A stretch of 64,000 nt of DNA, taken from Fibrobacterota bacterium. GTDB lineage: Bacteria; Fibrobacterota; Chitinivibrionia; Chitinivibrionales; Chitinispirillaceae. The notes below the pieces were generated by a model that worked only from the letters and a program-made list of their open reading frames with translations, was not told the DNA's origin and did no database searches. Position 1 is the stretch's first letter; each line of letters begins with the position of its first letter. A program made the translations under genes and the position numbers. The DNA lies in the NCBI GenBank assembly GCA_023436205.1, contig JAEZKC010000071.1:124001-188000 (forward strand), written 5' to 3'. Positions 51,289 to 60,164 of the stretch are shown here, piece by piece.

Positions 51289-51762
51289 TCAGAGGGGAAT
51301 TCCCTTTTCGATCATAAAGGCTTCTATTCTTTTATAATGATCTTTATCATCGCCGTTGAGTTTCTGGAAGAGTTCGTTAAATTTCTGATCAGACTCTGTA
51401 CTTACCATTTGCTGGTAATGCACCTCACCTGCTGAAATTTCAAGCTGATATGCATATCTGCAAGCCTCATCAGCAGATGGTCTGGACGACTTAAAGAGCT
51501 CTATTTTCTCATTTATTTCGTGGACTATTTTCAGAAGAGTTTCAACTGTACCCAGGCTTATGTGATCGGGGACCAGACCTGCCGGATCAAAATAATCCAA
51601 ACAGCTCTGCAGCAGTGCGGCATGATTCTCTTCCTCCATAGAAAGAGTCCACCAGAAAGCCTGATCTGCTCCGAAGAGATAAGAGTAAAGCCGATACAGT
51701 TTTGCAACTGAACGTTCCAACTCAATTGAAAGGGTTAAAACATCCCTGAGTTCACCATCCAT
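51289..51762 (-). CDS. Ferritin/rubrerythrin-like protein
   Basis: 157 residues with GAGGAGG before the ATG. Helical and rich in possible iron ligands: LSIELERSVAKLYRLYSYLF (E-x6-Y), WWTLSMEEENHAALLQ (EE-x2-H), YQLEISAGEVHYQQM and DDKDHYKRIEAF. This matches the E, ExxH, E, ExxH layout of diiron ferritin-like proteins. No C-terminal rubredoxin. It is convergent with the chemoreceptor, four bases apart, so two ferritin-like genes flank the receptor. Role likely in iron or oxidative stress, by family only. Confidence 0.75.
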   Translation of the reverse strand: MDGELRDVLTLSIELERSVAKLYRLYSYLFGADQAFWWTLSMEEENHAALLQSCLDYFDPAGLVPDHISLGTVETLLKIVHEINEKIELFKSSRPSADEACRYAYQLEISAGEVHYQQMVSTESDQKFNELFQKLNGDDKDHYKRIEAFMIEKGIPL

Positions 51763-51799
51763 TCTATCCTCCTCTTCTGGAAGATAATTTCAAGTTCTC

Positions 51800-52465
51800 T
51801 CAAGGAAAAGACTTAACTGCAGAGAATTTTTCAGTAAACGATTTCAGTATGGACTCATTGAGCATATCCGATTTGACCATCCCTCCTGTGAGAATCATCT
51901 TAACAGCATCCTCCACAGAAACGTTGAGAGGACGAATTCGATCAGATGAGATCACCGCAAGATATCCGCTTGTGGGATTGGGGGTGGTGGGGATAAAAAC
52001 AGTACAGAACCTCGAGTCTTTTGCCGGATCTGAAATTTCTCCGGTATTGAATGCAACTGCCCAGGTTCCCGCTACCGGATACTCCACCAGCACTGGTCTG
52101 GTGAAAAAATTGTCCTTCTTGACAGCCACCAAATCGACAACCTGTCTGGTTGCCCTGTAAATAGTATTTAGCAATGGTATGGAGGAAAAAAATCGATCCA
52201 TTTTCCCAAGAAGTGATTTACCTAAAATGGTCTTCACCACAAATCCAAAACCGGCTACCAGCAGAACGAATGCTGCCCCGGCAATAATTTCCACCATCAA
52301 CATCGTGAGTGCGGAACTTCGGTACAACCTTGGAATCAGTACCAGAATGTCATCAAAGGATGTCCTTAGCATTCCAAACAGGAAACTTATCACATACCAG
52401 CAAACAAGCAACGGTAACAGGGCAAACAGCCCCTGGAGAAATGAGGAAATGAATTTTTTATTCAA
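51800..52465 (-). CDS. DUF502 family membrane protein
   Basis: 221 residues from a TTG at 52465. Two transmembrane helices (FLQGLFALLPLLVCWYVISFLF, about 9-31, and about 58-80) are followed by the DUF502 body IPLLNTIYRATRQVVDLV, VLVEYPVAGTWAVAFNTGE and VFIPTTPNPTSGYLAVI. The family is found widely in Gram-negative bacteria; its function is unknown to me. It lies 37 bases upstream of the ferritin-like start on the same strand and may be co-transcribed. Confidence 0.85.
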   Translation of the reverse strand: MNKKFISSFLQGLFALLPLLVCWYVISFLFGMLRTSFDDILVLIPRLYRSSALTMLMVEIIAGAAFVLLVAGFGFVVKTILGKSLLGKMDRFFSSIPLLNTIYRATRQVVDLVAVKKDNFFTRPVLVEYPVAGTWAVAFNTGEISDPAKDSRFCTVFIPTTPNPTSGYLAVISSDRIRPLNVSVEDAVKMILTGGMVKSDMLNESILKSFTEKFSAVKSFP

Positions 52466-52475
52466 GGCGTTCTCG

Positions 52476-52808
52476 CTAGAAAAGTAAAGGGAGAGCCATA
52501 AGGGAGTGGAATATGCGTTCGGCTTTACTTTCCGATTTACTCGGATCGATCTTTTTTAAATGTGGGAATCTAAAAGAGGAACCGGTATTATCATGGGATA
52601 TGCTTACTGTTTTTTGAGGAAAGGTAATTGCCAGAAAGTTCTGGCGAATCGTCCTGTGCTTCTGCAACTCTCTGCTGGAAACTGAAGTAAGTGCCATGAT
52701 GCAGATTAAACCTAGAACAATACTGTCTGTTCTGAGCAGCTTTTCCAATACACCTTTTCTTAACAGCGTATGAACCTCCATAGTTGATGTCACAGCTCTG
52801 TTTAACAT
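52476..52808 (-). CDS. Possible small protein of unknown function
   Basis: A 110-residue frame fills the gap between DUF502 and the receiver gene. One hydrophobic stretch (TDSIVLGLICIMALTSV, about 27-44) could be a membrane helix. No family is recognised, there is no clear ribosome binding site and the composition is unremarkable. It may be a chance frame; the alternative is 388 bases without a gene. Confidence 0.3.
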   Translation of the reverse strand: MLNRAVTSTMEVHTLLRKGVLEKLLRTDSIVLGLICIMALTSVSSRELQKHRTIRQNFLAITFPQKTVSISHDNTGSSFRFPHLKKIDPSKSESKAERIFHSLMALPLLF

Positions 52809-52854
52809 CTTTTACGAATGTAGTAGTTTGATTATTGTCGGAAAAAAGAAGCTG

Positions 52855-53253
52855 CTATGCAAGACTTCTGAGTGGCAGAGGCTTTGAGCAGATTCCCTCA
52901 GCCAGAAGAATATTTCGTACGATAGAGGGAGAAACGGGTTTTTCGAGGTAATAGGAAGCACCAGATCCCAGAACGGAATACTCGATGTCTTGATCCCCGT
53001 AGGCAGTAACTACAATTATTAAGGCAAAAGGAGCATGATGCCGTGCAAAGCGCACCAAATCAAGCCCAACTAAGGAAGCAGTACCCTCAAGGCGCAGATC
53101 GACAATGATGGCGTCGTAAGCCTGTTGTAGAAGTAAAGAACAGGCAGTATCAACAGAATCGGCCGTGTCCACTGCGATATCAGGCCCCTGCAGAATCTTT
53201 TTAAAGGCTACCAGGATAGCCTCTTCATCATCGGTCAGCAGAATACGTTTCAT
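52855..53253 (-). CDS. Stand-alone response-regulator receiver
   Basis: 132 residues. LLTDDEEAIL supplies the acidic pair, AIIVDLRLEGTASLVGLDLVRFA the phospho-acceptor Asp, VVTAYG the Thr and YYLEKPVSP the Lys. No output domain. It is a close relative of the divergently transcribed receiver at 53471: AILVAFKKIL versus AILLAFRKLL, YDAIIVDLRL versus YDAVIVDLRL. The two probably arose by duplication. No kinase is adjacent, so both may receive phosphate from a distant kinase or act as chemotaxis-type connectors. Confidence 0.88.
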   Translation of the reverse strand: MKRILLTDDEEAILVAFKKILQGPDIAVDTADSVDTACSLLLQQAYDAIIVDLRLEGTASLVGLDLVRFARHHAPFALIIVVTAYGDQDIEYSVLGSGASYYLEKPVSPSIVRNILLAEGICSKPLPLRSLA

Positions 53254-53470
53254 GCAAAATCAACTTTGCAAATTCTGTGCCACTGTTTTATAATATTTCT
53301 TTGAACTTGATATGCACAGAAATCATTTTAAGGCTACACCACACACACCCACCTGATAGAAGGCCGCAAATTTCCCGGCCCTTCTAGCGTATTTATTTTA
53401 ATCCTAGCTTTTTTCCTGTACTATTTGGTCTACCTGAGGTAAGCTTAAGGAAAAACATACAAGGGCTGTT

Positions 53471-53845
53471 ATGGATCAGAAGAGAATACTGGTTATTGAT
53501 GACGAGGTTGCGATCCTGCTTGCTTTCAGGAAATTACTGAAAAGGCCTCAGGTGGATGTAGACACCGGAGAAAGCCTGGAGGAAGCCAAAGAACTGATTG
53601 AAAAGCAGTTATATGATGCAGTTATAGTCGACTTGCGTCTTTCTGGCACACTTGGTCAAGAGGGGTTTGAAATCATTAAAATGACCAAACAAAAGAATCC
53701 ACAGGCTAAAGTCACTCTGATAACCGCCTACGGAAGTCACGGAATAGAAGAACGGGCCCGTTCACTGGGTGCTGACTTTTATTTTGAGAAGCCGGTATCT
53801 GTACGCAACTTGTCCCTCATTCTGGAAAGCCTGGGGGTGGAGTAG
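53471..53845 (+). CDS. Stand-alone response-regulator receiver, paralogue of the gene at 52855
   Basis: 124 residues. ILVIDDEVAILLAFRKLL, YDAVIVDLRLSGTLGQEGFEIIK (phospho-Asp), LITAYGSHGIEERA and FYFEKPVSV are the four receiver motifs in order. No output domain. It is divergent from, and paralogous to, the receiver at 52855. Both share VDVDTGES/VDTADS and the DLRL motif. It ends one base before the threonine aldolase stop on the other strand. Confidence 0.88.
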   Translation: MDQKRILVIDDEVAILLAFRKLLKRPQVDVDTGESLEEAKELIEKQLYDAVIVDLRLSGTLGQEGFEIIKMTKQKNPQAKVTLITAYGSHGIEERARSLGADFYFEKPVSVRNLSLILESLGVE

Positions 53846-53846
53846 C

Positions 53847-54893
53847 TCATAACTGCTGTTTTGCAAACTCCGCAATATCACTCAGCAGCAGTTCAATATC
53901 CTCTTCCTTTGTATTCCAGGAACACATAAGCCGACTGTAACCGGTTCCGATAAAATCGTGAAATACCCAGCCCAGATCTCTCAATAATGATGCAAGTGAA
54001 GCCGGCATGGTGAGAAACACTGCATTGGCCTCACAGGGATATTTTATATCAAGAAAAGGATACTGCTTAAGTGAAGCACAGAGACGAGCAGCCGAGGTAT
54101 TGGCATGTTTGGCGTTTTTAAGCCAGATCCCTTTTTGCAGAAGTTTTGCCCAGGGCGCAGAAATAAATCTCATTTTCGAAGCGAGTTGTCCGGATTGTTT
54201 ACATCTGTACTCAAAATCCTTAGCCGGTTCAGAATTGAAGAACACTACCGCCTCTCCGCAGGCAAGTCCATTTTTCACACCGCCAAAGCATAGCACATCC
54301 ACTCCCGCTTTCCACGTCAGGTCTGCGGGTGATACGTCAAGGGAAGCAATCGCATTCGCCAAACGAGCCCCGTCCATGTGCACGTAAAGATCAAATTCCT
54401 TTGCCAGTTGACAAACTTGCTCAAGCTGCGCAACGGTGTACACCGTACCGGCCTCGGTAGCTTGAGTGATGCTGAGAGCCCGTGGACGGGGGTAGTGTAT
54501 GTCTTTCCGTTTGATGATACGGTTGCGCGCCGAGTTCAAATCAATTCTGCCATTCTCGCCGGGAACCGTAAGGAGTTTAGTCCCGTGAGTGAAAAATTCC
54601 GGCCCTCCGCACTCATCGGTTTCTATGTGTGCAAGATCATGGCAGATTATGCTATGGAAGGAACTGCAAAGACTTGCCAGCGCCAGAGAATTGGCACTGG
54701 TCCCGTTAAAGACAAAAAACACTTCACAGTCAGTACCAAAAAACTCCCTAATGGCATCTGCAGCCATCTCAGTCCAGCGGTCATCACCATAGGAGGGCAC
54801 CCATCCCCCGTTAGCCTCCTGAATGGATTCCAGCACCTCAGGACATATTCCAGCCGTATTGTCAGAAGCAAACTGCCACCCTCTCTCAAGCAT
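53847..54893 (-). CDS. ltaE: Low-specificity L-threonine aldolase
   Basis: 348 residues from the ATG at 54893, preferred because AAGGAG lies seven bases before it, whereas the ATG at 54914 has none. FASDNTAGICPEVL, GTSANSLALASL, HIETDECGGPEF and VHMDGARLANAIA are present, and the PLP lysine lies in CFGGVKNGLACGEAVVFF. This PLP fold-type I enzyme splits threonine or allothreonine into glycine and acetaldehyde. Cytoplasmic. Divergent from sodC, convergent with the receiver gene. Confidence 0.93.
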   Translation of the reverse strand: MLERGWQFASDNTAGICPEVLESIQEANGGWVPSYGDDRWTEMAADAIREFFGTDCEVFFVFNGTSANSLALASLCSSFHSIICHDLAHIETDECGGPEFFTHGTKLLTVPGENGRIDLNSARNRIIKRKDIHYPRPRALSITQATEAGTVYTVAQLEQVCQLAKEFDLYVHMDGARLANAIASLDVSPADLTWKAGVDVLCFGGVKNGLACGEAVVFFNSEPAKDFEYRCKQSGQLASKMRFISAPWAKLLQKGIWLKNAKHANTSAARLCASLKQYPFLDIKYPCEANAVFLTMPASLASLLRDLGWVFHDFIGTGYSRLMCSWNTKEEDIELLLSDIAEFAKQQL

Positions 54894-54969
54894 ATATTTC
54901 TCCTTAATGGGCATTTCTCTTGCTCACCAAAATACATAGAATTCCAACTCATAAAAACAGGAGTCTTCT

Positions 54970-55521
54970 ATGAAATCACCAGCTTTTGTCTTTTTGGGAA
55001 TTTTTCTGACAATAACTCTCGCCACAGGTCAGACTCCCAACACCCCCTCTGACAGCCTAAATGCTAAAGCGGATATCACCGGATTCAAAGACAAGAAGAT
55101 AACCGGCACTATCACCTTTACCGAAAACCCAATGGTCGGGCTGCACATTTCAGGAACGATTTCGGGGCTAAAACCAAACCAAACTTACGCCATACACATT
55201 CACGAATTCGGATCCTGTGATTCAACGCAGGCACCGGGAGGCCACTTCGATCCGGCAGGTAGCGGCAAACACGGTGCCCCCGGCCTCTCCCCCGATGCTC
55301 GTCATGCTGGTGATCTCCCGAATATTACTGCTAATGAGCAAGGTGTCGCCCAAGTGGATTTTACCACCAATGCTCTAGGGGTAGGCAGTTCAAAGTTTTC
55401 CGTCATAGGAAAATCGGTGGTGATCCATGCAAAACCCGACGATTACACAAGCCAGCCTGCGGGTGCAGCAGGAGATAGAATTGCCTGTGGAGTAATCACC
55501 GCAGCTAATCAGAAGAAATAG
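54970..55521 (+). CDS. sodC: Cu/Zn superoxide dismutase, periplasmic
   Basis: 183 residues. A signal peptide (AFVFLGIFLTITLATG) precedes the SodC fold. Copper ligands are in HIHEFGSC and KHGAPG (bridging His), zinc ligands in GGHFDPAG and HAGDLPNI, and VIHAKPDDY provides the last copper His. AAGDRIACGVI closes the domain with the disulfide Cys and the active-site Arg. It dismutates superoxide in the periplasm. Its 3' end overlaps the convergent PAP2 phosphatase gene by 17 bases. Confidence 0.95.
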   Translation: MKSPAFVFLGIFLTITLATGQTPNTPSDSLNAKADITGFKDKKITGTITFTENPMVGLHISGTISGLKPNQTYAIHIHEFGSCDSTQAPGGHFDPAGSGKHGAPGLSPDARHAGDLPNITANEQGVAQVDFTTNALGVGSSKFSVIGKSVVIHAKPDDYTSQPAGAAGDRIACGVITAANQKK

Positions 55522-56104
55522 GTTGAATGCTTTGCTTGGCTGCACTGGAAGAGACGATTCTCCGGTGCACCAGCCTGTAGGTAAAAAAAACTGCCGAACC
55601 TGTCATTATTCCAAACACTGCCCCCCCAGCCACGTCTAACGGAAAATGCACTCCGGTATAAACTCTGGAGTAGGCAATCACTGCAGCAAAGGAAAAGAAG
55701 TACACGGCACGGCGCGGGTAAAAGCCTGTCAGTAGAGCTGCCTGGGCGAACATATTCATGCTGTGAGAAGAGGGAAAAGAGAATGAGCGCTTCATTCCCA
55801 GCAGAAATCTACCCCCTTCGATAAAAAAATCGGGATGACAGGGACGCAACCTTCGAAACAGCGGTTTCAAAACCTGGGAGGATACTGGATCGCTGACAGC
55901 CACCGTTACAAGAGAGAGGCCAATTACAAGTAAAGCTGTTTTGCGTTCTTTACGGACGTAAAGAATTAATCCTGCAATGCCGGGAAGAATCCAGAACTGG
56001 GGATGAGTAATCTTCACCATTAAAAAGTCAAGAACAGGAGAGGTAAGAGAGGCGTTGAAAAACAAAAACAGGCGAGCATCAAATTGTGAAATTAATTCAA
56101 GCAT
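55505..56104 (-). CDS. PAP2-type membrane phosphatase
   Basis: 199 residues with five to six transmembrane helices. The three PAP2 motifs are KPLFRRLRP, FSFPSSHSMNMFAQ and SRVYTGVHFPLDVAGG. Members dephosphorylate lipid phosphates such as undecaprenyl diphosphate, phosphatidylglycerol phosphate or lipid A at the inner membrane. It starts eight bases after the DUF2520-type gene's stop on the same strand, suggesting one operon with the radical SAM and Rossmann genes. Confidence 0.9.
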   Translation of the reverse strand: MLELISQFDARLFLFFNASLTSPVLDFLMVKITHPQFWILPGIAGLILYVRKERKTALLVIGLSLVTVAVSDPVSSQVLKPLFRRLRPCHPDFFIEGGRFLLGMKRSFSFPSSHSMNMFAQAALLTGFYPRRAVYFFSFAAVIAYSRVYTGVHFPLDVAGGAVFGIMTGSAVFFTYRLVHRRIVSSSAAKQSIQPISSD

Positions 56105-56112
56105 TTAAAACC

Positions 56113-56979
56113 CTATTCCGAAAGCAGTTCTTTGAGTTGCAGCACCTGCTGCGAGGTGAGATGACCCGAGTTTGCAGCAATTTCCATAGCTGCCTTTCCC
56201 AATGTGCGATACAGCACTGCTGCTCCATCGTGGTACCCAGAAAGGGCTTTCATTTCATTTTCCACAGTAGCAATATCACCTCTGGAAACCGGTCCGGTCA
56301 AGCTTTGCGGGCCATTTTGCAGGAAATTCTGCACCGCTTGAGGAGCAAGGGATTTCTGAATACCAGAAATCTGTTCGTTAGATAATCCAATGTGCTCAAG
56401 AATGGTTGTGCTGCAGTTTAGAAGAGCCACTATGTAATTACTCATCATGACGGTGGATGCATGATAAAGAGTTTTTTGATTGCGATCGATCTTAAAGACT
56501 TCACCGCCAATTTTGCTGAAGGCATCTTCTACTAATGCACAAGCCACATCAGAGCCCTCAACAGCACAGGGTGTTCCCTTGAAGCGACCTGGAGCATTAG
56601 CTGAAAAACTTCTGGCCGGATGAACAGAAGCGACCTCGCATCCGATTTTCGCAAGCGAAACAAGATCATCACTTGAACGAAGGCCGCTCAGATGGAAAGC
56701 TACAGTTCCCGGTCTGACTGGGCACTGTGCCAGTTTTTCAGCAGTCATAGCGATTTGATCGTCGGGCACAGCGATCATAATAATATCAGCAGTACAAAGC
56801 TCAATAATCAACTCTGCAACCGATCCGGATCCGATGGAGCTGACCGCCTCGCGCGAGCTCTCAACTGTTCTATTCATGACAGAGCCAACGTTAAAAACAG
56901 TTTCCAGATAAAAAAGTCGAGCGAGTTCCCGACCGGCTCTTCCGGCTCCCAGCACTGAAATAGTTCTGAGTCCCTTCAT
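56113..56979 (-). CDS. Rossmann/DUF2520 domain protein
   Basis: 288 residues. SVLGAGRAGRELARLF is the N-terminal GxGxxG dinucleotide-binding loop; IIMIAVPDDQI and VAFHLSGLRSSDDL follow. The C-terminal DUF2520 part (YHASTVMMSNYIVALLNCS) completes it. This ProC/6-phosphogluconate-dehydrogenase-like arrangement is common next to pantothenate genes in other bacteria, but none is here. Reaction unknown. It shares a four-base overlap with the radical SAM gene upstream, so translation is coupled. Confidence 0.88.
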   Translation of the reverse strand: MKGLRTISVLGAGRAGRELARLFYLETVFNVGSVMNRTVESSREAVSSIGSGSVAELIIELCTADIIMIAVPDDQIAMTAEKLAQCPVRPGTVAFHLSGLRSSDDLVSLAKIGCEVASVHPARSFSANAPGRFKGTPCAVEGSDVACALVEDAFSKIGGEVFKIDRNQKTLYHASTVMMSNYIVALLNCSTTILEHIGLSNEQISGIQKSLAPQAVQNFLQNGPQSLTGPVSRGDIATVENEMKALSGYHDGAAVLYRTLGKAAMEIAANSGHLTSQQVLQLKELLSE

Positions 56980-59492
56980 TCCATCTCCGTTGAAGACTTG
57001 CAGTCAAATTCCAGTCTGCGACCGATCCTGTAAAGATATGAAGGAGATGGAACGCTGAAAAGAAGGCTCAGTGAATTCAGATGATCATACTTGGGGCCAA
57101 TTGCCAACTCTGCAAAGGACCCCCCTTCTGCTTTACGCGAAAAGGTCATTCCGGTAAGTACTTTTCTTTTCAAAGAATCGGTGGAGAAATCACACAGATA
57201 CTGCTCTTTTGCCCTGCGAATTGTGGCCTTAAGCTTGTAAGAAGAGAAAAAAGATGATGTGTCAATATCAAAAGGGGAATCAATGAGCACTTTACTTTTT
57301 TCAATACTGGGCATAGCTAAATGGATTGACATCACATTCATCCAGGAGGAAAGGCGATAGTTCAGTTCAGGAATTCTGTCTCGAATCGCTTCAAAAAGTG
57401 ATTCACCCTTATGCCAGTATAATGTAAGCACGTCATGACCGTCGATCCAAAAATCTCCTAAATTTGCACTACGCCATGACGACCCGAATTTTGAATACAA
57501 TTGAGAAAATGCAGAGTCCATTGTCATAATGGCAGAAGCCAAAACCGATGCAAAATAGCGAGCCGGAATACCCCTCCGGGAGAAGTCGGTTTCGACATGA
57601 AAATGAAGAGCACTCTGCTGCGCATTCGTTTTCTGCAGTCTGGTTTTCAGATCATCTGCGGAGAACTTTACTTCTGATCGAATGGACGTTATTCTTTCCT
57701 TTACACGGGCATCGGTGCAGGAACCGCATCCTCTGCAATCGCCTTCAGATTCAGCTGTCCCCAGGCAGTAACCCTTGTCAACACCAGCCAGACAATCCAG
57801 ATACACATCATGAAGAAATTCTCTCGAAACGCCTGTGTCAACCATATTCCAGGGATAAACGTCATCCCTGTTTTTGCCTTTCGCCTCCGCTTTCAAATCA
57901 AGACCAAGCTGATCCAGTTTTCCGCGAAAAACTGCAGCAAATTCCTCCGTAACACCATCAGTGTAAATAAATCCCGTTTCTTTAACAGATTGCACCAAAG
58001 CCTGCATGACTCTCTCGTCGCAGCTTCTAACCAGCAGTTGAGAAAGCCAGCTCTCCTGGGCCCCGGCAGATTCGCGAAACTCAAAATTCCTGCTGCGCAC
58101 GATCCGAGCAGTCTGCTGCATAACCGTCCGAAACACGGCTTCCTCAGGAGCATCATCAAATTCAAGTGGAGTATGGGGGAAGCGAACCAAAGGGGTCATG
58201 GAAAAAATGATACGAGGTCTTCTCCCACATGCTTCCATAGTTGAAGACAGCGTCCTTAAAAAATCGCGGAAAGCATCATAATCGCACTGTTCCTCAAGCC
58301 CCGTGGCAATCAAAAAAATCTTCAACTCCCTGATGGGTGCTTTGATAAGACGACGCAAGCTGGCAGCCAACTCGTCTTCTTTTAGCCCTTTCTGCAGAAA
58401 TGCCCTCAAGCGAGGCGAAATCCCCTCCAAACCACAAGTCAAGCTGCTTTTACCAAGCACATGGAGAACTCTGAGCAACTCGGGGTCCCTGGATATAAAA
58501 TCAAACCTTTGACTTTTCAGCCCAATGGATGAGACTTTTTCAGAGAGTGCCCAAAGCAGTTGATAAAGCTCTGAATGCATATTGAAATTGAAACTGTATA
58601 TATCAATACTTTCCAACCCCATTTCGGATTTGAGACGTAGTGCATCAGCAAGAGCTGTATTGGCATTTAGTTCACGATAAGGCTTTCTCGCCCAGCTCTC
58701 GGCACAGAAACTGCAGAAACAGGCGCACCCCTCGCTAATGGCAATGTGAGCGCTTCCGGCAAAGTCATCACTGAACATGACCGGACGCTTCGCCTTTATG
58801 GAACTCAGATCCTTGAGTACAGTTGAATATTTTCTTGTATGTCTAGGCTTGTCTGGTTGAATGAAACCGTCAACGGTTTCAAGCTCCAGAAGAATTTTTT
58901 CTTTGCCCAACCCGGCAGATTTGCACTGACGAATAATAGTGAAGAGCTGCCCGATAAGAGCGCTGTCTTCACCAATGAAAATGCCGTCTACCATTGGATC
59001 ATTGGTAAACAGAACAGGAAGATGCAGTGCATTTGCTCCACCTAAAATAACCAGCGGTGTGGAAGCCGATGAGAGCCGTTCCCTTTTAGAGAGACTTATA
59101 CCGCTGTTTTGCAACATACCGGGAAGGTTAATCAGCTCCTGAGCAATCGAATTGGAAAGAGCAATCACATCAAACCCGTCGGGACCCTTTTTTGTAGTGG
59201 TTCCCAGAATCCATGGAATTTCACTGGAGGAAAAGAGTTTTGCATCCCGGGGTGGTGGCAAAAATGCAAAATCGCAAAAAGTATCCTCAAGTCCGGAAAT
59301 AAGCTGATACAGCAACGTATGAGTAAACGATGAACAGGTATCACGATAAGTGGAGAGACGAATCAGAAGCACTCTGAAAGAGCGCTGATCGTAATCATTT
59401 ATTTCTGGGCCGTTCCATTCAGCACCGCGAAGCCAAAGTCCTGCGCCACTCAATTCATGATACTGTTCTTCATACCACTGTGAAAAATCCAT
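56976..59492 (-). CDS. Large radical SAM protein with CxxCxxC middle block and C-terminal DUF2344-like domain
   Basis: 838 residues. Residues 35-240 resemble the B12-binding-like fold that precedes radical SAM domains (YgiQ/TIGR03960-type). The radical SAM cluster cysteines are C256, C260 and C263 (SEGCACFCSFC). YPWNMVDTGVSREFL and GDCRGCGSCTD near residues 575-625 match blocks of the TIGR03960-type proteins. The last 200 residues look like a diverged DUF2344 domain (RGIPARYFASVLA). The usual two-gene radical SAM/DUF2344 pair is here a single chain. The substrate is unknown. It is coupled to the Rossmann gene and follows an unannotated 135-base gap. Confidence 0.75.
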   Translation of the reverse strand: MDFSQWYEEQYHELSGAGLWLRGAEWNGPEINDYDQRSFRVLLIRLSTYRDTCSSFTHTLLYQLISGLEDTFCDFAFLPPPRDAKLFSSSEIPWILGTTTKKGPDGFDVIALSNSIAQELINLPGMLQNSGISLSKRERLSSASTPLVILGGANALHLPVLFTNDPMVDGIFIGEDSALIGQLFTIIRQCKSAGLGKEKILLELETVDGFIQPDKPRHTRKYSTVLKDLSSIKAKRPVMFSDDFAGSAHIAISEGCACFCSFCAESWARKPYRELNANTALADALRLKSEMGLESIDIYSFNFNMHSELYQLLWALSEKVSSIGLKSQRFDFISRDPELLRVLHVLGKSSLTCGLEGISPRLRAFLQKGLKEDELAASLRRLIKAPIRELKIFLIATGLEEQCDYDAFRDFLRTLSSTMEACGRRPRIIFSMTPLVRFPHTPLEFDDAPEEAVFRTVMQQTARIVRSRNFEFRESAGAQESWLSQLLVRSCDERVMQALVQSVKETGFIYTDGVTEEFAAVFRGKLDQLGLDLKAEAKGKNRDDVYPWNMVDTGVSREFLHDVYLDCLAGVDKGYCLGTAESEGDCRGCGSCTDARVKERITSIRSEVKFSADDLKTRLQKTNAQQSALHFHVETDFSRRGIPARYFASVLASAIMTMDSAFSQLYSKFGSSWRSANLGDFWIDGHDVLTLYWHKGESLFEAIRDRIPELNYRLSSWMNVMSIHLAMPSIEKSKVLIDSPFDIDTSSFFSSYKLKATIRRAKEQYLCDFSTDSLKRKVLTGMTFSRKAEGGSFAELAIGPKYDHLNSLSLLFSVPSPSYLYRIGRRLEFDCKSSTEME

Positions 59493-59627
59493 TGCAATAC
59501 CCTCCAGACTCCCGTATTCATTCGGAGGTCCAAAAATAATTCAGGTAACTCTTAACAGTTCCAGTTTTCAGATCACAATCGGGCAGAATCTAATTTTAGT
59601 TCCATAGTACGAACCAGAAGAGGTATT

Positions 59628-60164
59628 ATGAGACACCAAAAGTTCGATATCGAAAAATTCAAGAAAAAAGCGGACAAGCTAAAACAGAAACATTGGGACC
59701 TGCGCTGCCTGATCAAGGGCTCACGTCTGAAAAAAGATGATATCGACGAGGCAGTGAAAAAAGCATTCATGGAAGTTTCTGAAAAACTCGACTGCACAGA
59801 ATGTGCAAACTGCTGCAATGAAATATCCCCAGTTTTAAAGAGTAGTGATATAAAGAGGATATGCTACAAACTGAAAATGGATGAGCACGCATTCAGGAGC
59901 TCTTTTTTGGAGGTACTTGATAGCGAAAACCTGGTTTTTAAAAGTCGCCCCTGTTTTTTTCTAAAAGACAAGAAATGCACCATTTATGATTTCAGACCTG
60001 CAGACTGCCGATCATATCCTCATCTGCACAAAAAAAACTTCAGGGGCAGAGTTACCAATGCGTTTGCGAACCTGGAAATCTGCCCGGTTATGCTCAATGT
60101 TTTCGAAACGCTCTCAGACATACTTGGGCCCAAATTGGAGCCCAAGGATTATACCTGGCTTTAG
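59628..60164 (+). CDS. YkgJ family cysteine-cluster protein
   Basis: 178 residues. The family pattern CTECANCCNEISPV at about 56-69, then PCFFLKDKKCTIYDFRPADCRSYPHL at about 107-132 with four Cys and the RP-x2-CR-x-YP signature. LEICPVM adds one more Cys near the end. The protein binds a metal centre, zinc or iron-sulfur, by family inference. A helical basic N-terminus of 50 residues precedes the cluster. Its stop overlaps the convergent unknown gene by four bases. Confidence 0.85.
   Translation: MRHQKFDIEKFKKKADKLKQKHWDLRCLIKGSRLKKDDIDEAVKKAFMEVSEKLDCTECANCCNEISPVLKSSDIKRICYKLKMDEHAFRSSFLEVLDSENLVFKSRPCFFLKDKKCTIYDFRPADCRSYPHLHKKNFRGRVTNAFANLEICPVMLNVFETLSDILGPKLEPKDYTWL

Noticed and set aside
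53358..53385. Terminator between the two receiver genes
   Set aside because: The pairing of AGAAGG with CCTTCT is interrupted by a bulge, and it sits between divergent gene starts where a terminator is not expected.
54378..55052. 224-residue plus-strand frame
   Set aside because: It is antisense to threonine aldolase and overlaps the signal peptide of sodC in another frame.
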